Shown here: positions 1 to 64,000 of the stretch, piece after piece
How positions within the stretch are numbered: the stretch's first letter is position 1
How the letters are laid out: every line of letters begins with the position of its first letter
Source of the DNA: Cristatella mucedo
Lineage: Eukaryota > Bryozoa > Phylactolaemata > Cristatellidae
Direction of reading: 5' to 3'
Length of the DNA stretch: 64,000 nucleotides
Assembly (NCBI GenBank): GCA_009760855.2
Contig: WPIO01000124.1
Location: 701,501 to 765,500, forward strand
Translations under genes and position numbers: made by a program
Notes under the pieces: model-generated
Databases searched by the model: none
What the model was told of the DNA's origin: nothing
The model's input: only the letters and a program-made list of their open reading frames with translations

Positions 1-191
1 CACACCTATTTAGGACAGCCTTTAGCGGGTCCCTGTGATTCGTCCTTCATGTGCTTATGCATGCTGCCACTAACCACATTTGCATGCTGACCCTGTGCAT
101 GTCACCCCTAACCATGTTATTCATGTTGTTTATCAAGCATGATATGACTCACCATTCAATTGCATTTCTCTTTGCAGCAAATGTAAAGCGC

Positions 192-275
<84 letters not shown>

Positions 276-325
276 AGTTCTCTGATGGCGCTTTATCAAG
301 TGCATTATTATTATTATTATCACTT
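1..325 (+). mobile_element. L2/CR1-like LINE, 3' end
   Basis: It begins at the last ORF2 codons and runs through the family 3' UTR to GGGCGCTTTATCAAG and an (ATT)n tail. A GA microsatellite replaces the AGAAAGAGATTAAG part of the tail. Confidence 0.85.
194..272. repeat. (GA)n microsatellite inside a LINE tail
   Basis: About 39 uninterrupted GA units, placed exactly where other LINE copies read AGAAAGAGATTAAG. Confidence 0.95.
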
Positions 326-852
326 CATGCATCTAGTAAATTTTACTTTGCAGTGCTCTGACAGTGCCACACAACATTATACTCTGTCGAAAGCCAGATA
401 TTGCTCAAGATATTGCAAAAGCAGGGGCAAGGCTTATGTTTTTGCACCGAGTAAAAAAAAAGCGGTAGCAAGCACGATTTGTCAAAAATATTGTTAACTC
501 ATGCAAATCCTAGGCTCTGGTGAAATTTTGTTGGCCAGCAGGCCACGAACCACCAAAATATCTTGTAACATAAATCTTGAATTCCACGGCGCTTGGATTT
601 TTTTCAGCCACCACTGTATCTGACACATGGCTGGCTTGGGCTGAGCATAGTCTCACAGCGATAAGGACATGCACACTTTACACCCCATCAAGAACAATAC
701 ATGATGGCAGGACTATTAAATGAGAATAGGTTTGAAAAAACTGCTGCATCGAAATAAAAAGCTCAACTACGACACTGCAAGGTAAACGAAAGCGATTGCA
801 CTGCATCCTCATCTAGTCCCCGAAAAAGTCGCAATGTAATTCACGGTGTTAC

Positions 853-32968
<32,116 letters not shown>

Positions 32969-33319
32969 AGTAAGAGAATCCGTTTTTTTTCGTGTCTCTC
33001 TCGGAGTTTTCGACGTCAGCCCGACTGGTCTCCCTGGCCGCGTCGTGGCGGTACGTCGCCCGGGGAATACCGCCCTGGAAAAAAAGCTAGCGTACGGCCA
33101 AGGCCACCCACAAGTTAAGACTAATGCTACAAACGAGTTTGGTGCTCACCCCTGTCGACGGCGGCGGGCGCCTGTCACGGCTCACATATTGCCTTTGGCT
33201 CATCAGTGGTTCACAGTTGCTCTAGTAAGCGTACAATACGCCGAGGTAAGCCGCGGTACCTTAGCGCCCACGGCCGCCATGTCTACCTTTACAAACGACG
33301 TTTCCGCCCGGCAGGCAAT
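32969..33319. promoter_or_regulatory. Head-to-head intergenic region of SMG1 and NOL11, probable bidirectional promoter
   Basis: 351 bases separate the candidate SMG1 ATG (minus) from the NOL11 ATG (plus). The stretch is visibly richer in CpG than the flanking introns, has no clear TATA box, and carries GCCGCCAT at 33273-33280, the reverse form of a YY1 core, upstream of the NOL11 ATG. ATGGCCGC at the NOL11 start is a near match. Shared promoter use is inferred from geometry. Confidence 0.6.
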
Positions 33320-57210
<23,891 letters not shown>

Positions 57211-57645
57211 ACAATATATTTGAACAATTGGTACCCCTCCATTGCTGTAGCTGCCTGTGTGATGGCTGGGAGCATCCACAGGTATCTTTGTGCCATGCCG
57301 TGGGCTGTACAGCCCGACCGCTGTGGTAGGTCACAGGCCAGCCTTTCGAAACCCGTGCACAACCTCGGCGAAGTGGTATTTGGAGAGTTGTGCAACTCAA
57401 CTGAGTCGAGGACAAGTACTGCCTGGACGGTGTCTTCTGGGCCAAGCTGTGCTGGCAGTAGCACTAGTAGAAATCTATGACGTTTTTGACAGCGGCACTG
57501 TCACTGGTCAAATCGACCCTTCCTGATCGCACCAGTGGTCAGGGCGGGATACGATTGAAAGCAGCCTACGAGATGTGAGTGGACGTGCTGGTCTCAAGTT
57601 TCTTTTTCCCAGCTGACGTTTGGCTCAAGAGTCTCATGCTCCTGG
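57211..57645. other. Tail-to-tail gap between NOL11 and the FAS1 gene
   Basis: 435 bases between two convergent stop codons must hold both 3' ends. Apart from ATTAAA at 57206-57211 for NOL11, no clear AATAAA-type signal was found for the minus gene. Confidence 0.6.
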
Positions 57646-57881
57646 TCATGGCTTGCTATAGTGCGGAATCGACATGGATGGCGCGAGGTGGGCTGGAATG
57701 ACCTTGTTGACGACATGGATCACCCCGTTGGTTCCCACAGCATCGCACTCGAGGATACTGACGTCGCCGGAAATTTGTATGTTATCCGAGGCATCGCGAA
57801 GCAGCTTTATGTGTCCACCAGCCTCCGTCTCAATACGCGTATAGTAAGGTGCCGTAAAGATTCCGGCACAGCATTTGTAGC
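57646..57881 (-). CDS. FAS1 gene terminal exon with stop codon
   Basis: After acceptor AACGTTTCAG it encodes YKCCAGIFTAPYYTRIETEA and ILECDAVGTNGVIHVVNKVI, then a short tail and TGA (57648-57646). It is the C-terminal half of a FAS1 domain. Confidence 0.9.
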
Positions 57882-60800
57882 CTGAAACGTTCAATTTTCT
57901 GGAAATCATCGAGTCGTGCCGTTTTTATGTGGTAGCTAGAAGCTGTGCTGTGTTCCAAAGGTACATGTAGATAATTATAGTGATGGGTGGTTGGTTAGCT
58001 GGCGGAGAGTTGTGTGCTGGTGTGTATGGGCTAATGGGAGATGGCTGACTATTCGAAACTATGCAGTACGAATTGAAATTGCTTCTGTAAAGCTTGCTCT
58101 TTTGTAAGCAAGTTGTAAGAGGATGGGGGTGACATTCGTAATCACATTAGATGCCAACTACAAAACGAGCTTGGCTTATTGGCAAAAAGGCAGTCTCCGT
58201 GTGCTATGGAACTGAGCTGGGTGCAGTTGAGATACCGGTCCACCAATGTCACACTAGCAGAATAACCATAGAGTTTGCTGAGTAGTATTAACGACTGAGG
58301 CAATTATACTCAGTAGTTATTGGCCCATGCCTTTCAGACAGCCGTCGAATCCGGCAAAAAGCTTATGCAACTGTGGAAAGAACTAAGAGAAATCACAAGG
58401 AAGCAAAGGACTTCCTGTATTTAGATTTTGATTACGAAGTGCCAAAATCAATGTGGCTTAACTCTCAGTTGGATCTATTGTGCTGATCGCCTCCAATGGC
58501 TGTTATAAATACCATAAATAAAGGAAAATAAAAGTTGTATCGTTTGAGGAGTTGATTTACTACCCCCCATTACTTGTACAGCTTTGTCAACAGTGCTAAT
58601 GGTCATGGTGGGCTTCTTTAACCGTACGAGTATTCACTTCCAAAACATTAAGACATCGGTCTGTACACCGAGATGACTACGTCCATGTCTGCTAACAACC
58701 CGCATGGCTAAATGTCAGTAAAAAGAATGTAAATAAAATAGAAGACGCGTTCATATCGGAGCATTTGATCCATGTAGTGCCACCGTCAGGTAGGTCACCA
58801 TGCTGCCAGCTCTGATGAGTGGTACGCCCCCTTACTCTACTGACCCACAAGGCCCGCTACGGATTGGCTCATTCATACCTATCTGAACTGCTGCACCGTT
58901 TTGAGACATTTAACATTCGTGTCCTCTAGGGACAATACATTAGCTGTTCAATTCATCTGCTTAAAACCGTGGGCGACAAAAGCTTTTGTTCTGCAGGTCC
59001 CAGACTAGAACTTCTACAATTCTTGGACAGTGACATGTACTTTCCTGCTGCTGACTGTGGCACATCTTTTCCAGTCGTCCTGGGCTTTGACTTCCATGCT
59101 ACTTGTTTACTCAACTGCCCTCCCGACTTAGCTATGCTTCTCACTTTCTATGTTTATAAGAGATGTCTGTCGGCTTTTGCAAGTGTACTTACGTGTAAGT
59201 TAAGTTACGTGTACTTAAAGTGTACTTAAGTCGCCTAGGCTCTGAATACGTTATGGAAAACTCCTGCGAAACACCCACGTAATACTAACTACTAAAACTA
59301 AAACTACTAAAACTAACTACTAAAAATACTAACTACCCACATTGACTTTGTGGAGTTATAAACGGATATGCATTACATTGTATTACGCAACAGTTCAAGG
59401 CATTTGTATTGAGTGGACGGCTTTTGGTATATGACATAGCTACTTAGACGTTTGGGTGGTAGGGGTCAAATTAATGCAGCGGTGATTACAGATCTGAAGA
59501 GCTGTGAGGACCACACTGGGATGCCTGTGTCGATGCCCACTTAATCGTACATAAATTGAAAATGAAATAAGTTATCAGAACATCTCTGACAGACACCAGG
59601 TAGCAAACGGGATCCCGAGTGCATGCCAGTGTCAACAGTTAAATGCGTACAAAAGTGCTGTAAGCGAGAATATGCCTGAGAGCTTGTTTTTGCTGTGCAC
59701 GATGGCAGTGGAAACGATGCTGAACACCTCACGGGTCTTGGCCCATGGGTTAGATGCTCTTTACGACCCGGGCGGTGGTTTCGAGTCCTGCAGTGGGCAA
59801 TCCTTTACTGCCCACTGCAAATGGTGGTTGTAGCCGGCAAGGCTCTTCTGCAGCTATACAGTTAAGGCTGCTGAATCTGCTAACTTTGAGTAGCCATGCA
59901 GCTTTGTGACTTCAAGTGCAACTGCGATTGAAACGTTCTGAAACTTATTTCCATAGGCCGGTTGGTTTGTGGATATTATCTCTCGGACTAGAATCTCATT
60001 TGCTAAGAGCGCACAATTTGACAAATTTCATGGTCAGAGGCAGTAGCGAAAATTTGCCCGCAGTCATTGCTTATTGCCTCCAGCTAGTGACAGACTGGCT
60101 AAAAGCATTGATACACAGGGAAATAATTGATCCAGATCTAGCAATCACGAACGATCGATTTAAAATTATCCATGCCTCATTCGCAAGCCCACACTAAGTA
60201 AGTGATATGGATGGCAATTGAAGACAGGTAAACAATGTGATACTGGTTGTCAGTCTTGATAGAAACAGTCGAATGTAAGGTTGATATGGTAAGTGCAACT
60301 TTACAAAACCGAAAGCTGAGGAAGTTTGAGAGTTGAAACAAGCGACATGTGATACAAACGCGATACCAAAGATGTGTACTTAGCTCAAGGTCTTGAAGCA
60401 GGTTCATGCTACAGCAGCATAGTAACTTCACGATGCAACAGCCAGACTGATCTGATCTGAGACTGATCCAAAAGCTCACTGACCAGACTGATCCAAAAGC
60501 TACAGAAACTTTAATTTGCCCCCAACTCAATCTGTCTGTGACATATGCAAGCGCCTCCCATCTATCAAGATTTGATAGACACGTGCTTCTTAGTGCAGCT
60601 TCTATGCTGTGCATGGCCCTCAGCTCTAGTAGATTAGCCAAATTCTCGCTGGTTGGGCCTGTGGTTAAGGTGCTCGCCCCGACAGAGGTCAAGGTGAATG
60701 TATTTGATAGCCGAGGTCGTGGGCCCTGTGGCATACTGTATGTGCAGCGTCTGAACAGAGATAAAGTTCTCTTCGGGGGCTATACAAATGAATTACATTA

Positions 60801-61664
60801 TATATTTATTCCTAACCCTGCTCTCTAACCAATTAGGGGCGATTTGGTGAGATCGATCATATGGCATTCCTTTTTAAACCTGTAGCCATGGCTTGGCCCA
60901 GAGGTTAAGGTACTAGCCTTCAGCGAACGATGTCGTGGGCTCGAGCCCTGCGGTATATGTGAACCGCCTAGATGGAAATTGGACTCTCGTATGGCGCTAA
61001 AAAATACAGTATATTAAAATTTAATCCAATTAGGAAATATATTCTACTAAAATTAACTGCTGCCCGACTCTTCTAATTGTACAGGTCTTCGAAGCAGCTC
61101 TTTTCTACGGAGCCGACGCACATTAAATACTGTACGGTTCGTTTGACAAGACAGTAGCAGTGTAAACGTTAAAATAATGTAAAGATTTCGAGGTTCACGT
61201 TCTCGGTCTATTACGATCTTGCGGTCTACATTCGGGCTAGAACATGGTCCCCAAAAGCGCTTAGCGCTTGGCTCACCTTCACACCATGACGTTCTTTTAC
61301 TTCTCTCAAAAAGGTTTAGAACATAAAATGCTCTCTACGACTAGTACGCCAAGTTATACACCGAGTAAGTTTCGGTTCAGCCTACCCGTTCTTTGCAACC
61401 CAAGCAGTTGGAACAAAAGCCGACTTAGCTGTACACGACATACACGATATCAATTGCAACTTCTCAGCTGCTGTGTAAATAAATGCATCGTCCGCAGCTT
61501 TTTAGACACAGCATGCCGTTTGGCAGTTGTATTTGAGACATGGACCACTGGGCCTTTGTGACCTCAAAATCGGATAATGACGACCAGTTTAACATTACAT
61601 TTTTTATTTCACTTTTCTTTGACTGCTTATATGTAAAAAATACACACACACATATGCATATATG

Positions 61665-61706
<42 letters not shown>

Positions 61707-62521
61707 TGTGCTTGTGCTTGTGCTTGTATAGAGCCATCAGAAAACTCAATCTTTTTCTAGGCACTTAACATGTGCTATCCCGTTTCCCGCTAAAAGAGCT
61801 TCGACGAGTTTTAGACTATTGAGCATTTGAAGTACTCCAGAGGAGTCGTAGGGGAAGGTAACCGGACAGGGGCAACTATAGTGATAAAATAGAAGAAAAA
61901 TAAGATTGAAAATGGGAGGGAAAGCTGCTCGTGGATCTGCAGCTGTGAGCTCACGTTCAATCTTACCCTGCTCGGTGCTCGGAATTAGATTGGCATATTG
62001 AACTGGAACTTATTCGGTGCATGCATTATTGTTTGCTCACCAGGCATTGCATATTTTCCCAGCCTCTTTCGATGAAGTAAAAGTGCGTGGTGGTGTGAGG
62101 GAGCCAAGTACTAGAGCCTTTTGGAGATTGTTGATTATCTAAAGCCCCGACAGTACCTTTGCAGAATCGTAGGGTACACTACAGACGTGCTATGGCCGGC
62201 AACCCATGGCAAGGTAGTTACTTAAATGAAGCTAGCCAAGATCCACTGGGGTGTCAGGTTACCCCCAGTGTACAGTCATATGGTTGATGTTTTACCCAAA
62301 ACTGTGTGTCCAAGGACCATGTCGTTGAGCCCTTCGACGTCGAGATCCTCTGCAAGCGCTGCAGTCATTGCTTCGTCATCGGGGGCATAGATGGTGTAGT
62401 GACGTGACCCGTTCGTGAGCTCGTTGTAGATGGCCGACTTCCTGAGGACTTGAGCGAACAGTGTAAGACTTGGGTGTGCGTCTACTATTTCTACTACGTT
62501 CTTCGTGGGCGGAACCAAAAC
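57646..62521 (-). CDS. Fasciclin (FAS1) domain protein, last two exons
   Basis: FAS1 domains are extracellular adhesion modules found in secreted or membrane proteins (family knowledge). Two exons, 62296-62521 and 57646-57881, join in phase 1 to give one FAS1 domain in order: VDAHPSLTLFAQVLRKSAIY, YTIYAPDDEAM (canonical FTIFAPTDEAF), LNDMVLGHTVLG, a variable middle, then DAVGTNGVIHVVNKVI (canonical ATNGVIHVIDKVL). A short tail SMSIPHYSKP precedes the stop, so this is the last domain and no GPI or membrane segment follows. The first codons VLVPPTKNVVEIV look like the linker after an earlier FAS1 domain, so more domains and the signal peptide should lie beyond the right edge. The exact family member (TGFBI/periostin-like or other) cannot be told. 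Confidence 0.9.
58860..58935 (+). mobile_element. LINE C-terminal scrap
   Basis: About 25 codons, LAHSYLSELLHRFETF, matching the LAPAYLSDLLPHQA motif. Confidence 0.5.
59735..59886 (+). mobile_element. tRNA-derived SINE, diverged type I
   Basis: The B box GTTTCGAGTCC and the body GGCTCTTCTGCAGCTATACA are retained; the rest is diverged. Confidence 0.7.
60648..60811 (+). mobile_element. tRNA-derived SINE, type II
   Basis: Head GTGGTTAAGGTGCTCGCCCC, altered B box region, tail GAGATAAAGTTCTCTTCGGG then ATTACATTATAT. Confidence 0.8.
60887..61018 (+). mobile_element. tRNA-derived SINE, type II
   Basis: Second copy only 75 bases on, same orientation; B box GGGCTCGAGCCC and a shortened tail. Confidence 0.78.
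61672..61728. repeat. TG and TGCTTG repeats
   Basis: About 15 TG units followed by four GCTTGT units, then a LINE tail. Confidence 0.9.
61728..61785 (-). mobile_element. LINE 3' tail fragment
   Basis: Reverse complement of the family tail, abutting a TGCTTG repeat. Confidence 0.6.
62296..62521 (-). CDS. FAS1 gene penultimate exon
   Basis: Acceptor GTGCTACAG, donor GTAAAA. It encodes LTLFAQVLRKSAIYNELTNG and HYTIYAPDDEAMTAALAEDL, the N-terminal half of a FAS1 domain, ending in phase 1 (LGHTVLG). Confidence 0.92.
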
Positions 62522-62903
62522 CTGTAGCACAGACGAGAAACAGATTGCTTGAGCTCTGGAATGCTCCATGCAGATTCGTGTGATTAGCAGTGGGTGAACG
62601 GTCATTTATTAATTAGGATGCTAGAATCCCAGCGCTGGTAAAACGCTTCGGAATGACGTTACAATTTTATAAGTCGCATTGTTGCCAAAGCTGAAAAATA
62701 GTACGCTCGCTGGCGGCCAGGTGCTGTCTATAGAAAAATAGGATTATTGCGGGGGCAGACGATGCTCAATGTATAGGTCTACCCCAAGAATAATGCCAAT
62801 AAGCATAAGAATAATAGATCTCGCTTGTATTGCAGCATTAAACAACTAAATCTTTATCCAGGCACTTTGAAACTCGCCGAGAGCTCGATTGTCATCAAGT
62901 GCA

Positions 62904-62934
62904 ATATTATTATTATTATTATTATTATTATTGT
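62904..62934. repeat. (ATT)n tract, probable element tail
   Basis: About ten ATT units after CATCAAGTGCA, as at the end of LINE copies; the element upstream is too decayed to define. Confidence 0.7.
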
Positions 62935-63377
62935 CGCGCATAGTTCTAGCGAGGCAAACCTACTTTGCTACGACATCAAGTACACTGCAGCCGTCGTTTG
63001 TGGATGCTGCTAGATGCCGATAAATCACAAGTATCCAGCTACGCTTAGGTCATTCTCACGACCGCAGAGTCCTGCTACAATTGGAGCGCTCTATTACCTA
63101 GCCTGTACTAACTATACTTGCTCGCTGACCTGTAGCCGAGCTCCGCCTGAAGCGAAGCCCTCTAACCGGAAGGATTCCGCACACGATTCATGCTCACAAA
63201 AAATAATAAATACATGAAGATCTGTAACTGAACTTCATCGCTACTTGTATCATGTATGACTTATGTGCTGTACGTTTATATGATGTCGTATATATGAGCT
63301 AGGAACCTTTCTGCAAGTTGATGCTACGGATATCGATTGCGAGACCATGACAAATTTTACTCCTACAAATTGAATTT

Positions 63378-63445
63378 TACTTAGCACCCAAGCGTAATAA
63401 ATCTCTGTTTAGGCCGTTTAAATTTGTTAGTAACGAAGCTTAAAT
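63378..63445 (-). mobile_element. LINE 3' tail fragment
   Basis: Reverse complement of a diverged tail (AAACGGCCTAAACAGAGATT). Confidence 0.5.
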
Positions 63446-64000
63446 GCTAATTAGTGATAAGAAGCCGCTCGATATTAGAACTCTCAAGCACATAAAGTTC
63501 AATCCACATGGACAGAACACCTGCTGTGAGGAACAGGCTTGATATTTGCTTCTTTTAAGAGTCACGGCAGGTGATGCAGCGATTTAAGATCACAGCAAGC
63601 TCCAGGCTTTGGATGCTCATCAACTAGAGGCACGATCTCTAAAAGATTTGATACTGGCTAATCGCACAGCTTACGACCAGAATTAAAGGAGCACATGCTG
63701 CTACAGGAAGCCTGAGAAGTAGTTATTTTCAATGGATAAGCCGAGGTAATTGAATAAAGGGACACACAAGTGAATTATACGGCATTGAAGTCTGTACTCT
63801 ACGCCCTGGAAAGTCAGTACAGGTAGGAGAGAGATGGCATAATGTGGCAGTTATGATATTCACGACGGACAAGCCTTACCGACGAGTTTTGTACCTACTG
63901 TAAGCGTCTGATTACGCAGCCAGGAAGACTTGCAAGAAGAGACTTTATAGATGTCTAGACGGTATCCGATAGATAGTATCCAAAATATCTGGGCAAACTT

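Larger units (their letters stand above)
1..852. other. SMG1 intron or flank, left edge
   Basis: No SMG1 coding sequence was found to the left of exon 37. Positions 1-325 are a LINE 3' end; 326-852 show no coding pattern on either strand. The remaining SMG1 exons must lie beyond the window edge. Confidence 0.7.
57882..62295 (-). other. FAS1 gene intron, 4.4 kb
   Basis: It contains SINEs at 59735-59886, 60648-60811 and 60887-61018, a LINE C-terminal scrap (58860-58935), an ACTAA-rich stretch (59278-59335) and a TG/TGCTTG repeat (61672-61728). No host exon was recognised. Confidence 0.75.
62522..64000. other. Right edge, no coding signal
   Basis: Upstream intron of the FAS1 gene. An ATT microsatellite lies at 62904-62934 and a LINE tail at 63378-63445; no further FAS1 exon was seen. 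Confidence 0.65.

Noticed and set aside
58969-59229. 86-codon plus-strand open frame
   Set aside because: No domain recognised; it lies in a FAS1 intron next to a LINE scrap and short repeats.
60177-60734. 185-codon minus-strand open frame
   Set aside because: No recognisable domain, no exon-like context, overlaps a SINE; chance frame.

Overview
This is animal nuclear DNA: spliced genes with GT-AG introns, long low-coding introns, many decayed copies of one LINE family, tRNA-derived SINEs and long microsatellites. The proteins are clearly homologous to vertebrate SMG1 and NOL11 but diverged, and the LINE is of the L2/CR1 type common in marine and other invertebrates. I read the host as an invertebrate metazoan; the phylum cannot be fixed from this window.

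Three genes explain the coding signal. (1) SMG1, the phosphatidylinositol-3-kinase-related kinase of nonsense-mediated mRNA decay, runs on the minus strand from about 32.97 kb leftwards and leaves the window at its left edge. I traced 36 exons (32263 down to 853) whose reading phases join without a break, about 2,033 codons, covering the HEAT-like N-terminal region, the FAT region and the N-lobe of the kinase with its ATP-binding lysine. The catalytic and activation loops and the C-terminus lie outside. A further upstream candidate first exon (32843-32968) does not match in phase. (2) NOL11, a nucleolar small-subunit-processome (t-UTP) protein, runs on the plus strand from 33320 to 57210 in 16 exons, about 823 codons, with a complete C-terminus. 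SMG1 and NOL11 are head to head across about 350 bp of CpG-rich DNA, which looks like a shared bidirectional promoter. (3) A fasciclin (FAS1) domain gene on the minus strand has its last two exons at 62296-62521 and 57646-57881 and continues off the right edge. It is tail to tail with NOL11, stop codons 435 bp apart.

Region by region: 1-850 is a LINE 3' end and featureless intron or flank of SMG1. 853-6741 is exon-dense SMG1 (FAT and kinase N-lobe). 6742-15136 is two long SMG1 introns with LINE fragments around one exon. 15137-32263 holds the remaining SMG1 exons, with repeat-rich introns at 15.5-19.7 kb and 27.6-32.1 kb. 33.0-33.3 kb is the divergent promoter. 33.5-41.1 kb is NOL11 intron 1, holding a decayed endonuclease plus reverse-transcriptase LINE, SINEs and TA/CT microsatellites. 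41.1-57.2 kb is the rest of NOL11. 57.6-62.5 kb is the FAS1 gene with SINEs in its intron. 62.5-64 kb shows no coding signal.

The mobile DNA is the most unusual part: a truncated SPIN-like hAT element (49151-49289), a SINE whose 3' tail matches the resident LINE tail, a LINE copy broken by both an antisense LINE of the same family and a SINE, and GA microsatellites that grew at the same point of the LINE tail in two copies.
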